A stretch of 24,949 bases of DNA. Origin: an uncultured Collinsella sp. (GTDB taxonomy: Bacteria > Actinomycetota > Coriobacteriia > Coriobacteriales > Coriobacteriaceae). Positions 1 to 9,756 of the stretch are shown in pieces. Location of the stretch: NCBI GenBank assembly GCA_900754275.1, contig CAAECF010000102.1:1-24949 (forward strand). The letters are read 5' to 3'. Position 1 is the first letter of the stretch. The number at the start of each line of letters is the position of its first letter. The position numbers were made by a program, and so were the translations under genes. The notes under the pieces are model-generated. The model did not search any database, was not told the origin of the DNA, and saw only the letters and a program-made list of their open reading frames with translations.

Positions 1-2510
1 AGCAGGCAGCTGCCGCCGAGGAGGCCGCACGCGCCGCCGAGGCCGAGCGCGAGCGCATCGCTGCCGAGAAGGCACGCGAGGAGGAGCGCCGCCAGTTTGC
101 CGCAGCCCAGGCTGCCGAGGAGGCTGCCCGTGCCGAGGCTGAGGCCAAGAAGAAGGCCGAGCAGGAGCGCCTTGCCCGCGAGAAGGAGGAGGCTGCCCGC
201 GAGGCTCAGCGCCGCGCCGTTCCCGCTTCCGACTCCGGTTCGCGTTTCCGTTCGCTGCTCGACCAGATCGCCGCACAGGAGACCGTGCTCAAGGAGAAGA
301 AGGACGCCGAGGACAAGGCCAAGGCCGAGCGCGCCGCAGAGCGCGGTAACCGTCGTGGCGGCAACAACGACCGCCGCGGTGGCCGTCGTAACGATCGCAA
401 CGCCTCCGACAACAACTCCGAGCGCAACGCTTCCGAGAGCCGTCCGCACAGCCATCGCACCAACGCCAGCAACAACGTCGCTGCCGGCATGGACTTCCCC
501 AACCCCGATAAGCAGGGCAAGGGCAAGAAGCGCAAGGGCGGTCATAACAACGAAGAGGACCACTACAGCCGCATGGCTCGCGAGGCCGAGGAGTACAGCC
601 GCGAGAAGGTGCTCGAGGAGGCCCGCGCCGCCGTCGAGGAGGCCTCTCGCGAGTCCACCGGTCGCCGCAAGAAGCGCAAGGAGAAGCGCGAGCGCGAGGC
701 TGCCAAGGCGCAGGAGGAGCGCAAGATAGAGGAGGCGCTGGCCCAGGGCGTGAACCCCGAGGACCTCGACGCCATCAAGGTCTCCCAGGGCGTTACCGTC
801 CAGGAGCTTGCCGAGGCGCTCGACGTTCCGGCCAACGACATCATCAAGCGCCTGTTCCTGCTGGGTACGCCGCTTACCATGACGCAGTCCATGTCCGACG
901 ACCTCGTCGAGCTCGTCGCCGACGACCTGGGTCGTCAGATCAAGATCATCACCCCCGAGGAGGAGAACACCTTCTCGTTCTACGATGATCCCGCCGACCT
1001 TAAGCCGCGCGCCCCGGTCGTCACCGTTATGGGTCACGTCGACCACGGCAAGACGTCGCTGCTCGATGCCATCCGTCACACCGGCGTTGCTGCCGGCGAG
1101 GCGGGCGGCATTACGCAGGCCATCGGCGCTTCGCAGGTCATGATCAACGACCGCAAGATCACCTTCATCGATACCCCGGGTCACGCCACCTTTACGGCTA
1201 TGCGTGCCCGTGGCGCCAAGGTGACCGACATCGTCATCCTGATCGTCGCCGCCGACGACGGCGTCATGCCCCAGACGGTCGAGTCGATCAACCACGCCAA
1301 GGCCGCCGGCGTTCCCATCGTCGTTGCCGTCAACAAGATCGATAAGCCGGGCGCCAACCCCGACCGTGTGCGTCAGGAGCTCACCGAGTACGGCGTCATC
1401 CCCGAGGAGTGGGGCGGGCAGAACATGTTCGTCAACATCTCGGCCAAGCAGAAGATCGGTATCGACGATCTTCTGGAGACCGTGCTGCTCCAGGCCGACG
1501 TGCTCGAGCTTAAGGCCAACCCGGACACCTTTGCCTCCGGCAATGTCCTCGAGGCCAAGCTCGACAAGGGCCGCGGCTCGGTTGCTACCGTGCTCGTGAC
1601 CCGCGGTACCCTGCACGTGGGCGATACGCTGGTCGCCGGCCTTACCTACGGTCGCGTCCGCGCCATGCTCGACCCCAAGGGTCGCGCCGTCACCGAGGCC
1701 GGTCCCTCCGACGCCGTCGAGATCCTGGGCCTGCAGTCCGTGCCCAACGCCGGCGACGAGTTCCGCGTGTTTGAGGACGAGCGCGAGGCTCGCGCCCTTG
1801 CCGACGAGCGTTCGCTCAAGGCTCGTATCGAGGAGCAGAGCCGCGTCAAGCACGTCACGCTCGAGAACCTCTTCGAGACCATTGCCGACGCCGATGTCAA
1901 GGAGCTCAACCTGATCATCAAGGCCGACGTCCAGGGTTCCATCGAGGCCCTTCAGGACTCGCTCGACAAGATGGATCAGTCCGAGGTTCGCATCAACACG
2001 ATCCACTCCGCCGTCGGCGCCATTAACGAGACCGACGTCGTCCTGGCCGACGCCTCCAACGCCATCATCATCGGCTTTGGCGTCCGTCCCGACGGTAAGG
2101 CCCGCTCCGCCGCCGAGCGCGAGGGCGTCGAGATCCGTTGCTACGACGTCATCTACAAGTGCCTCGAGGAGCTCGACGCCGCCCGTATCGGCATGCTCAA
2201 GCCCACCGAGGTCGAGGTCGCCACGGGTACCGCGACCGTCCTGGACACCTTCAAGGTGCCCAAAGTCGGTATCGCCGCCGGTGTCCGCGTCGAAGAGGGC
2301 GAGATCGCCGCGACCGATTCCGTGCGCCTGGTGCGCGACGGTATCGTGGTCTTCAACGGCAAGATCGCCTCGATGCGCCACTACAAGGACGAGGCCAAGA
2401 GTCTCAAGAGCGGTTCCGAGGGCGGCATTGGCCTGGAGAACTTCCAGGACATCAAGCCCGGCGACCAGATCGAGGGTTACCGTATCGACCAGGTTGCCCG
2501 TACCGAGTAG
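1..2510 (+). CDS. infB: Translation initiation factor IF-2 (5' end outside window)
   Basis: IF-2 is the GTPase that delivers initiator tRNA to the 30S subunit and promotes subunit joining. The reading frame is open from position 3, giving 835 visible residues and no start codon, so the gene begins upstream of the window. Visible residues 1-95 are an Ala/Glu/Arg-rich charged helix, followed by an Arg/Asn-rich low-complexity stretch (about 110-190). An IF2-N domain with VSQGVTVQELAEALDVP lies near residue 255. The G domain shows GHVDHGKT (nt 1032-1055), DTPGH (1170-1184), NKID (1332-1343) and a following SAK. Domains II to IV continue to the normal C-terminus. The long charged N-terminal region is common in actinobacterial IF-2. 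The stop is 11 bases before rbfA, as in the widespread infB-rbfA operon. Identity is certain; only the N-terminus is unknown. Confidence 0.98.
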   Translation, partial: QAAAAEEAARAAEAERERIAAEKAREEERRQFAAAQAAEEAARAEAEAKKKAEQERLAREKEEAAREAQRRAVPASDSGSRFRSLLDQIAAQETVLKEKKDAEDKAKAERAAERGNRRGGNNDRRGGRRNDRNASDNNSERNASESRPHSHRTNASNNVAAGMDFPNPDKQGKGKKRKGGHNNEEDHYSRMAREAEEYSREKVLEEARAAVEEASRESTGRRKKRKEKREREAAKAQEERKIEEALAQGVNPEDLDAIKVSQGVTVQELAEALDVPANDIIKRLFLLGTPLTMTQSMSDDLVELVADDLGRQIKIITPEEENTFSFYDDPADLKPRAPVVTVMGHVDHGKTSLLDAIRHTGVAAGEAGGITQAIGASQVMINDRKITFIDTPGHATFTAMRARGAKVTDIVILIVAADDGVMPQTVESINHAKAAGVPIVVAVNKIDKPGANPDRVRQELTEYGVIPEEWGGQNMFVNISAKQKIGIDDLLETVLLQADVLELKANPDTFASGNVLEAKLDKGRGSVATVLVTRGTLHVGDTLVAGLTYGRVRAMLDPKGRAVTEAGPSDAVEILGLQSVPNAGDEFRVFEDEREARALADERSLKARIEEQSRVKHVTLENLFETIADADVKELNLIIKADVQGSIEALQDSLDKMDQSEVRINTIHSAVGAINETDVVLADASNAIIIGFGVRPDGKARSAAEREGVEIRCYDVIYKCLEELDAARIGMLKPTEVEVATGTATVLDTFKVPKVGIAAGVRVEEGEIAATDSVRLVRDGIVVFNGKIASMRHYKDEAKSLKSGSEGGIGLENFQDIKPGDQIEGYRIDQVARTE

Positions 2511-2521
2511 GGGGTAGCGCT

Positions 2522-2932
2522 ATGAAGCAAACGCAGGCAACCCGCCGACTGGGCGAGCAGCTTCGCGAGAAGCTCGGTTATATCCTGCTCTTTGAGGTTT
2601 CCGATCCGCGCCTCGACCTGGTCACTCTGACCGCGGTCGAGGTCGCGGTGGACCGTTCGTTCGCGCGTGTGTACGTGTCGTGCGATGCGAGCCGCTACGA
2701 CGAGGTCATGGAGGCGCTCGCAAGCGCCAAGGGCCGTATTCGCAGCCTGTTGGCTCGCTCGCTCGATTGGCGTGTCACGCCCGAACTCGATTTTCGCATC
2801 GATCGCTCAACCGATGAGGCCGAGCGCATCACGCGTGCGCTGGAAAACGTTCCCGCCACGCTTGCGATCGAAAAGGACGAGGACGGCTATCCGATAGCGG
2901 ATGCCGCCCAGGAGGCAGCTTTAGATGACTAA
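2522..2932 (+). CDS. rbfA: 30S ribosome-binding factor A
   Basis: RbfA is a small KH-fold protein that binds the 30S subunit and helps mature the 5' end of 16S rRNA. It is needed for cold growth in other bacteria. The 136-residue product starts MKQTQATRRLGEQLRE and carries the conserved segment LLFEVSDPRLDLVTLT followed by the VDRSFARVYVS strand. The C-terminal part has the family pattern of a TPELDFRID strand and a final acidic tail. The ATG at 2522 is chosen because the frame upstream only overlaps infB in another phase, and a GGGGG-rich ribosome binding site (about 2509-2513) precedes it. The gene overlaps the next one by 8 bases, implying coupled translation. Length and position directly after infB are both typical. 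Confidence 0.95.
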   Translation: MKQTQATRRLGEQLREKLGYILLFEVSDPRLDLVTLTAVEVAVDRSFARVYVSCDASRYDEVMEALASAKGRIRSLLARSLDWRVTPELDFRIDRSTDEAERITRALENVPATLAIEKDEDGYPIADAAQEAALDD

Positions 2933-3968
2933 TTCCGCCGACCTCGCCTCGTGCGAGTCTGCAGATATTCAGCGACGCATCCTCGAGCTCATCGAGGGTG
3001 CGTCCTCCATTGCGATTTCGGGACATACTTCTCCCGATGGCGATGCCCTGGGCTCCGTATTGGGTCTGGGCCTTTCGCTCATGAAGTTTTTCCCCAACAA
3101 GGACATTGCGCTGCTGCTGGCAGACGATGACCCGGTTCCGCGCATCTACCGATTTATGGAAGGCTCCGATCGCCTGGTGCCGGCATCTGCGTACACTGGC
3201 AATCCGGACCTGTTCATCTCGGTGGACGTACCGGTCGTCGAGCGTCTCAATAATTCCGCCGAGGTGCTTCGTCGCTCCAAGCATGTGGTGTGTTTCGACC
3301 ACCATCCGGCGCGCGAGGAGTTTGCCGAGCTCAGCCTGAGGCGCGTCGAAGCTGCAGCCTGCGCCATGATCATCGACCGTTTCTTGGACAATTGTGGCAT
3401 TGTCGCCCGTGATGGCGTCGCGACTTGCTTGCTGTGCGGCTTGGTGACCGACACCGGTCGTTTCCAGTACCAAAACGCCGATGCTGCTGCGTTCCATGCG
3501 GCCTCGCGACTGGTTGCCCACGGTGCCGATCCGGCGCGTGTGGCACTCGAGGTATATCAGAGCATGCGCGTTGAGTTTTTGCACCTCAAGTCCATCGTTA
3601 TGGGCCGCATCAAGACGGTGGCCCACGGGCGCGTGGCGTATAGCTACGCGTACCAGAGTGACCTTGAGGCTTGCGGTGTCACCTCGGATGAGTGCGACGG
3701 CCTGGTTGACGTGGTGCGCTCGGTGATGGGCGTGGAGGTCTGCCTGTTCCTGAAGGGCATTGAGGGCGATACCAAGGTGCGCGGCAACCTGCGCTCCAAG
3801 GGCGACCTCAACGTGTCCGAGATCGCTGCTGCCTTTGGCGGAGGCGGGCATTCCGCTGCCGCCGGTTTCTCCAACAACGGAACGATTCTCGAGACGCTCA
3901 CCGTGGCACTACCCATGCTGGCCGAGCTGGTAGGGGAGGATCCCGCTTCGGTGACCGTCGAGCTTTAA
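2925..3968 (+). CDS. nrnA: DHH/DHHA1 phosphoesterase, NrnA-like oligoribonuclease/pAp phosphatase
   Basis: The 347-residue protein belongs to the DHH superfamily. Family members of NrnA type degrade short oligoribonucleotides (nanoRNA) and dephosphorylate 3'-phosphoadenosine 5'-phosphate in the cytoplasm. Metal-binding motifs are visible: H34 with D38 and D40 in HTSPDGDALGS, the D125-H126-H127 triad in VCFDHHPA, and a further Asp in GLVTDTGRFQYQN. The C-terminal DHHA1 substrate-binding domain has the glycine-rich GGGGHSAAAGF (from residue 305). The ATG at 2925 lies inside the end of rbfA and has GGAGG at 2911-2915. An rbfA-nrnA-truB order is common in Gram-positive bacteria, which supports the NrnA assignment over other DHH families such as RecJ or GdpP. 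Which substrate is used in this organism is inference. Confidence 0.92.
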   Translation: MTNSADLASCESADIQRRILELIEGASSIAISGHTSPDGDALGSVLGLGLSLMKFFPNKDIALLLADDDPVPRIYRFMEGSDRLVPASAYTGNPDLFISVDVPVVERLNNSAEVLRRSKHVVCFDHHPAREEFAELSLRRVEAAACAMIIDRFLDNCGIVARDGVATCLLCGLVTDTGRFQYQNADAAAFHAASRLVAHGADPARVALEVYQSMRVEFLHLKSIVMGRIKTVAHGRVAYSYAYQSDLEACGVTSDECDGLVDVVRSVMGVEVCLFLKGIEGDTKVRGNLRSKGDLNVSEIAAAFGGGGHSAAAGFSNNGTILETLTVALPMLAELVGEDPASVTVEL

Positions 3969-3983
3969 CTTTTTGGATGGTAC

Positions 3984-4916
3984 ATGGCTCGTCGTACGCC
4001 TTCTCAACTGAATATGCTGCTCGCCGTCGATAAGCCGGTGGGCTGCACGTCCCACGATGTGGTCTCGCAATGTCGGCGCGTCCTCCATGAGCGTCGCGTC
4101 GGCCATGCCGGCACGCTCGACCCCATGGCATCTGGCGTCATGGTAGTGGGCGTGGGCCAGGCTACTCGTCTGCTGGGCATGCTCACCCTCGACACGAAAA
4201 GCTACGTCGCCGATATTTCGTTTGGCGCCGAGACGAATACCGATGATGCGGAGGGCGAGGTGGTCCGCACGGTGGCTGTTGCCAACGAGCTCCGCGATCC
4301 TGCCTATGCGCGTGAGCACTTGGCCTCCATGCTGGGTCCGCAGATGCAGGTGCCGCCGGAGTTTTCGGCTATCTCGGTCAATGGCGTTCGCGCCTACAAG
4401 TCTGCTCGCGAGGGCAATGCGGTGGACCTACCTCCGCGTCCCGTCGAGGTCTATGCCGCCGACCTGATCGCCGTGGGCGGCGAAGGTGATACGTGCGTGT
4501 GGACCGTGGCGTTCTCGGTGAGCAAGGGAACCTATATCCGAGCGCTCGCTCGCGACCTGGGCCGCGCCTGCGAGAGCGCCGCGCACATTTCCGCGCTGCG
4601 CCGCACGGCCTCCGGTATTGTTTCCATTGGCGCCTGTCATGCGGTCGAGGAGCTTTCTCCCGAGTCCGCGGCTGGCTTTGCCCTGGATCCCATTGCGGCC
4701 CTGGGCGCCACACGTGTTGACTTGCCGGGCAATCTTGCCGACGACCTGCTCTGCGGCCGACGCATTCCCGTTGAGCGTGCGCTTGCCGATTTCGATGTCT
4801 CGAAGGCGCCGTTTGCGTTGGTGCTCGATGGGGGACTCAAGGCGCTCGCCCGCATTGAGGGTGGCCGCTTTGTCATGGAGCACGTATTTCCGCAGGCAAT
4901 CGGCGGTGTTCGATGA
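3984..4916 (+). CDS. truB: tRNA pseudouridine(55) synthase
   Basis: TruB converts U55 in the T loop of most tRNAs to pseudouridine and also acts as a tRNA-folding chaperone. The 310-residue product has the N-terminal LAVDKPVGCTSHDVV motif and the catalytic motif HAGTLDPMASGV, in which D46 is the expected nucleophile. Later come SYVADISFGAETNTDD and the KGTYIRALARDLG motif typical of the family. The ATG at 3984 is preceded by GGATGG; an in-frame ATG ten codons later would also keep the core fold, so the start is slightly uncertain. Its stop overlaps the ribF start in an ATGA arrangement. A truB-ribF pair is very widely conserved. Confidence 0.97.
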   Translation: MARRTPSQLNMLLAVDKPVGCTSHDVVSQCRRVLHERRVGHAGTLDPMASGVMVVGVGQATRLLGMLTLDTKSYVADISFGAETNTDDAEGEVVRTVAVANELRDPAYAREHLASMLGPQMQVPPEFSAISVNGVRAYKSAREGNAVDLPPRPVEVYAADLIAVGGEGDTCVWTVAFSVSKGTYIRALARDLGRACESAAHISALRRTASGIVSIGACHAVEELSPESAAGFALDPIAALGATRVDLPGNLADDLLCGRRIPVERALADFDVSKAPFALVLDGGLKALARIEGGRFVMEHVFPQAIGGVR

Positions 4917-5920
4917 TGTTGTCCGCTCGCGAGCTCGCGCGTGTCTTTTTCGCGGGCGAGTCGGACGAGGCTCGCATCGTTACTGCCGATACGTTTGATG
5001 AGTGCGAGCACTTGGGTGCCGCATCGATTGCCATCGGCGTGTTCGACGGCGTGCACCGTGGACACCAGAAGCTCATCGAAGCGCTTGTCCGTGATGCCCG
5101 TGCCCATGGCTGTAAGGCGGTCGTGGTTACCTTCGATCCTGATCCGGACGTTGTGGTGAGCTTTTCGCCCGCTCAAAAATTGATGACGACGGCCGACCGT
5201 CTGCATGCCCTGGCTCAAACCGGGGTCGATGCGGTGGTGGCCGTTCCCTTTACGCCTGAGGTTGCGGCACTCGACCATGTTGGTTTTCTTGCGCTGCTGT
5301 CGCGCGTGGTTGACATTCGCTCGATTCGCGTTGGTAGTGACTTTAGGCTGGGTCGTGGCGGAGCTTCTGGTGTTGCCGAGATGCGCGCCTGGGGTTCCGA
5401 GCACGGCGTTGACGTGTATGGTCACGACCTGCTTTGCGAGGGCGGTGAGGCCATTTGCGCCACCCGCATTCGCCATGAGCTGGGACAGGGCCATGTGGAG
5501 CTTGCTGCTGAGTTACTCGGCCGTCCGTATATGGTGCGCGGCGGTGTTATTCGCGGCCGTCACGAGGGTTCTGGCATGGGCTTTCCCACGGCAAACCTAC
5601 AAGTTCCCGATGGTATTCAGGTGCCTGCGGACGGCGTGTATGAGGGTCTGGTGCTGGTCGATGATACCGTGTGGCCCTCTGCCGTGAACGTCGGCCTGCC
5701 GCCAACGTATGCTGACGATGCAGCATCTGCGCATCTCGAGGCTAATTTAATTGGTTATTCGGGCGACCTTTACGGCTCTTCTGTTTCGCTGGCGTTTACG
5801 CGTTGGCTGCGTCCCTCGCGTCTGTTCGATTCGCTGGATGAGTTGATCGCGACCGTCGAGGGTAATATCGAGGACATTCGTCACAACTTGGGTGAGCAGG
5901 GGGTGAGCATCCGTGATTAG
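4913..5920 (+). CDS. ribF: Bifunctional riboflavin kinase / FAD synthetase
   Basis: RibF phosphorylates riboflavin to FMN and then adenylylates FMN to FAD. The 335-residue protein shows both modules. The N-terminal FMN adenylyltransferase has IGVFDGVHRGH (residues 42-51, nucleotidyltransferase HxGH-like site) and VVTFDPDPD. The C-terminal riboflavin kinase domain has GSGMGFPTANL (from residue 219) and the later VNVGLPPTY segment. The start ATG at 4913 overlaps the truB stop by four bases; a second ATG follows immediately at 4916 and could also serve. The C-terminus overlaps dnaG by 8 bases. Length and domain order are normal for the prokaryotic bifunctional type. Confidence 0.97.
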   Translation: MMLSARELARVFFAGESDEARIVTADTFDECEHLGAASIAIGVFDGVHRGHQKLIEALVRDARAHGCKAVVVTFDPDPDVVVSFSPAQKLMTTADRLHALAQTGVDAVVAVPFTPEVAALDHVGFLALLSRVVDIRSIRVGSDFRLGRGGASGVAEMRAWGSEHGVDVYGHDLLCEGGEAICATRIRHELGQGHVELAAELLGRPYMVRGGVIRGRHEGSGMGFPTANLQVPDGIQVPADGVYEGLVLVDDTVWPSAVNVGLPPTYADDAASAHLEANLIGYSGDLYGSSVSLAFTRWLRPSRLFDSLDELIATVEGNIEDIRHNLGEQGVSIRD

Positions 5921-8021
5921 CGATGAGGAAAAAGACCAGGTACGCGCTGCGTCCGACTTAGTCGCCATCGTGCAGGAAACGGTTGAGCTCAAGCCTCGCG
6001 GCCATGAGTTTTGGGGTTGCTGTCCCTTTCATGGCGAAAAGACGCCGTCCTTCCACATTATTCCCGCCACGCAGGTGTGGCACTGCTTTGGTTGCGGCGA
6101 GGGTGGCGACGTCTTCACCTATATCATGAAGCGCGAGAACCTGAGCTTTCCCGAGTCAATCCGTTATTTGGCCGATCGCGCGGGTATTGAGCTGCATGAC
6201 ACCGGAGATCGCCGCGAGCGCGGTACCAAGCGTGCCCGCATCTACGATTTGTGCGCCGAGACCGCCCAGTTCTACCACACGATGCTTATGCGCGGTAAGG
6301 ACGGCCGTCCGCGCGAGTACTTTGCCAGCCGCGGCATGGGTGGCGACGTCTGCCGCCGCTACTGCCTGGGCTTTGCGCCGGGTCGCAACGCGCTGGTATC
6401 GCACCTGTCGCAGGCGGGCTTTACTCCGCAGGAGATGATCGACGCCAACGTGGCTGTGAGTCGCGGGCGTGGGCAGCTTGCCGACCGCTTCTACGACCGC
6501 GTGATGTTTCCCATCTTTGATGAGCAGGGTCACAACATCGCCTTTGGCGGTCGCATCATGGGAGACGGCCAACCCAAGTACCTCAATACCGCCGAGACGA
6601 GCGTATTTCATAAAAAGCGAAACCTCTACGGCTTTAATTGGGCCAAGGAGTTTATCGTCGCTCAGGATACCGCCATCGTGGTAGAGGGCTATACCGACTG
6701 CATCGCCTGTTGGGAGGCGGGGATTAAAAACGTTGTCGCTACGCTGGGCACCGCGCTCACGGAGCATCATGTCAAGACGCTCACCCGCTTTGCCAAGCGC
6801 ATCGTGTATATGTTTGACGGCGATGCCGCGGGCCAGAAGGCCGCCCGTCGCGCGATTCAGTTTATCGAGCAGGATTCGATGGACCTGCGCTGCGTGGTGC
6901 TGCCCGACGGCAACGATCCAATGGAGTTTATCACGGCGCATGGTGGACAGGAACTGCAGACGCGCATCGACGCTGCCGAGCCGCTTATGGACTTTGTCTA
7001 CCGTTCGCTGCAGGAGTCGAGCGATATCACCACGCCGGGCGGTCGCGCCAAGGCGTTGGAGGACGCTCTCACGCTCATCTATCCGCTGCGCGATAGCTAC
7101 ATGATCGATACGTACTTTATTCAGATTGCCGATCTACTGGGTTTGGATCTGGAGACGGTGCGTGCGAGCTCGGGCCGTGTGTTTCGCGATGTCGCCAAGC
7201 GCGAGGATGCGGAACGACGTCGCGAGCAGAACTATGAGCGCCAGCGGGCACAGGCTGAGCGGTCCGGTAGCGCGGGCGGTCGGGCGTCGGGTTCTCACGA
7301 TGCCGGTCGCGGTGCTTGGGCATCGGGCGCGACGCCGCCGGTGTCCGCGCCTGTCGAAGAAGAGCCGTACGACTACGTCCCGCTCGATGCCTATGGCGCT
7401 GCACCAGTGGAGGTCGTTGACGACTTGCCGCCAATCGATGTGCCCGATGGTGTGGGCGCTGTGCCTGTGGCTGACGGTTCGGGCGCACCGGCTGCGGCGG
7501 CGCCGATGGTTCTTACCGATCTTGAGCGCAAGTCCTTGGCAGGGGAGCGCGAGCTGTTGACCATGCTCACGAGCTACCCCGACCTGTTCCGCACGTATGC
7601 CGACCGCATCTGCTCCATCGAGTGGGTTGACCCACGTCACGAGTCCATCGCGTGGGCCGTTCTGGCAACGCCGCCGGGAACCGATCCTGCAGCCTGCATG
7701 GATGCGGCGCGCTCGGTGTGTCCCGAGGCGGCAACGCTTGTGAGTGCCGGGCGCATCTCGGCGACGAGCAAGCACCCCACCGAGACGAACATCGTGTTTA
7801 TGCTCGATACGCTCGAGCTCTACACCATCAAGCGCCGCATGCGTGCTGCACAGGCCAAGCTACGCCAGGACCGTTCGCTCGATGATGAGGCCCGTCGCGC
7901 GCTGACCGTGCAGGCCGCGCAGGATTCGCAGCGTCAGCGCGAACTGCAAAAGTCGATCGGCGGCGTGGCGGACCCGTTCCGTTTGATCGGTCTGGAGGCC
8001 GTGGGCACCGAACAGGCCTAG
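5913..8021 (+). CDS. dnaG: DNA primase
   Basis: DnaG makes the RNA primers for Okazaki fragments and works with the replicative helicase. The 702-residue product starts at a GTG with a GGGGG-containing ribosome binding site just upstream (about 5898-5902). The zinc-binding domain is C37/H40/C58/C61 (CPFHGEKTPSF and HCFGCGEGGD). The catalytic core follows, with the TOPRIM site E258 in VVEGYTD and D302/D304 in MFDGDAAGQKA. Between roughly residues 430 and 530 the protein becomes Arg/Glu-rich and then Ala/Pro/Gly/Val-rich and looks disordered. A C-terminal helical region, expected to contact the helicase, starts near residue 535 (LERKSLAGERELL). The gene overlaps ribF by 8 bases and lies 110 bases before rpoD, a dnaG-rpoD neighbourhood known from many bacteria. 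Confidence 0.97.
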   Translation: MISDEEKDQVRAASDLVAIVQETVELKPRGHEFWGCCPFHGEKTPSFHIIPATQVWHCFGCGEGGDVFTYIMKRENLSFPESIRYLADRAGIELHDTGDRRERGTKRARIYDLCAETAQFYHTMLMRGKDGRPREYFASRGMGGDVCRRYCLGFAPGRNALVSHLSQAGFTPQEMIDANVAVSRGRGQLADRFYDRVMFPIFDEQGHNIAFGGRIMGDGQPKYLNTAETSVFHKKRNLYGFNWAKEFIVAQDTAIVVEGYTDCIACWEAGIKNVVATLGTALTEHHVKTLTRFAKRIVYMFDGDAAGQKAARRAIQFIEQDSMDLRCVVLPDGNDPMEFITAHGGQELQTRIDAAEPLMDFVYRSLQESSDITTPGGRAKALEDALTLIYPLRDSYMIDTYFIQIADLLGLDLETVRASSGRVFRDVAKREDAERRREQNYERQRAQAERSGSAGGRASGSHDAGRGAWASGATPPVSAPVEEEPYDYVPLDAYGAAPVEVVDDLPPIDVPDGVGAVPVADGSGAPAAAAPMVLTDLERKSLAGERELLTMLTSYPDLFRTYADRICSIEWVDPRHESIAWAVLATPPGTDPAACMDAARSVCPEAATLVSAGRISATSKHPTETNIVFMLDTLELYTIKRRMRAAQAKLRQDRSLDDEARRALTVQAAQDSQRQRELQKSIGGVADPFRLIGLEAVGTEQA

Positions 8022-8068
8022 ATGTTGTGGTCAACCAGCGTATTCTCGCCTATATCCAGTCCTCTTTT

Positions 8069-8110
8069 TGGGTATAGACGTCAATGTGTGTGCTAAAGTA
8101 TTGAGTCCTG
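8069..8110 (+). promoter_or_regulatory. Putative promoter of rpoD (extended -10)
   Basis: The 110-base dnaG-rpoD gap contains TGC-TAAAGT at 8091-8099, which fits an extended -10 element. No convincing -35 hexamer stands at the right distance; TTGGGT (8068-8073) would leave a 20-base spacer. No terminator is visible after dnaG, so rpoD may also receive read-through from the upstream operon. The call rests on one motif and is tentative. Confidence 0.35.
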
Positions 8111-8119
8111 TGGACTATG

Positions 8120-8126
8120 AAGGGAG
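8120..8126 (+). promoter_or_regulatory. Ribosome binding site that sets the rpoD start
   Basis: AAGGGAG ends five bases before the GTG at 8132. The earlier in-frame ATG at 8117 overlaps this site and has no ribosome binding site of its own, so the GTG is the likely start. Confidence 0.7.
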
Positions 8127-8131
8127 AATCT

Positions 8132-9481
<1,350 letters not shown>

Positions 9482-9494
9482 CCTCGCAAGCAAG

Positions 9495-9531
9495 AAGCGC
9501 CCTCAAGCACATCCGCTTGGGGGCGCTTTCA
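9495..9531 (+). terminator. Intrinsic terminator after rpoD
   Basis: The arms at 9495-9508 and 9515-9528 form a 14-bp stem (AAGCGCCCTCAAGC with one G-U pair) around a 6-base loop, ending in TTT. It begins 13 bases after the rpoD stop. The T tract is short, so termination may be incomplete. Confidence 0.75.
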
Positions 9532-9533
9532 CG

Positions 9534-9589
9534 TAGTCATTGGGGACGTTCTTGAATGACTGGTCGTTTAAGAACGTCCCCAATGACTA
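9534..9589. repeat. REP-like 56-base foldback with perfect 20-bp arms
   Basis: Arms 9534-9553 and 9570-9589 are exact inverted copies (left arm TAGTCATTGGGGACGTTCTT). The 16 bases between them can pair further: G9554 with T9569 as a wobble, then AATGAC with GTCGTT, leaving almost no loop. There is no T tract, and a terminator already stands just upstream, so it is not a simple terminator. The left edge reads GTAG and the right edge, on the other strand, CTAG. These are the kind of tetranucleotides that flank REP elements mobilised by Y1-type (RAYT) transposases. The REP assignment is inference; no transposase is in this window. Confidence 0.6.
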
Positions 9590-9615
9590 GGTCGGAAAAT
9601 TTCTTAAAAAAGTTC

Positions 9616-9643
9616 TTGCCCTAAGCTGATTCGTCCGTATAAT
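9616..9643 (+). promoter_or_regulatory. Sigma-70 promoter of the tRNA-Asn gene
   Basis: TTGCCC (9616-9621) and a perfect TATAAT (9638-9643) are separated by 16 bases. The expected start of transcription is near 9650, about 24 bases before the tRNA. An AT-rich stretch (9595-9613) directly upstream resembles an UP element. This is the best promoter match in the window. Confidence 0.85.
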
Positions 9644-9673
9644 AAACTTCGTTGCTTGAGAGCACGCACCTAT

Positions 9674-9748
9674 TCCTCGGTAGCTCAATGGTAGAGCACG
9701 CGGCTGTTAACCGCGCTGTTGTAGGTTCGAGTCCTACCCGGGGAGCCA
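9674..9748 (+). tRNA. tRNA-Asn (anticodon GUU)
   Basis: The 75-base gene folds as a full cloverleaf. The acceptor stem is TCCTCGG with CCGGGGA (one G-U pair). The D arm pairs GCTC with GAGC. The anticodon stem is CGCGG/CCGCG with loop CTGTTAA, giving anticodon GTT for asparagine. The T arm is GTAGG-TTCGAGT-CCTAC. The discriminator is G and the 3' CCA is encoded. It has its own promoter and terminator and so is a single-gene unit between rpoD and the Asp23-family operon. Confidence 0.97.
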
Positions 9749-9756
9749 GGTTGTAG

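Noticed and set aside
97..729. An Arg/Pro/Ser-rich frame on the + strand inside infB.
   Set aside because: It is the +1-shifted shadow of the charged IF-2 N-terminus, with composition expected from GC-rich coding DNA and no motif.
285..2510. Internal GTG as the start of infB, or of a shorter IF-2 isoform.
   Set aside because: The frame is open to the window edge with an IF-2-like charged N-terminus, and the AGGAGA before the GTG is only two or three bases away, too close for a normal ribosome binding site. A shorter isoform cannot be excluded but is not supported.
8117..8131. ATG at 8117 as the rpoD start.
   Set aside because: It overlaps the AAGGGAG that serves the GTG at 8132 and has no ribosome binding site upstream.
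9495..9589. Treating the rpoD terminator and the following foldback as one tandem terminator.
   Set aside because: The foldback has no T tract and its arms are unrelated in sequence to the terminator, so it is better kept as a separate element.
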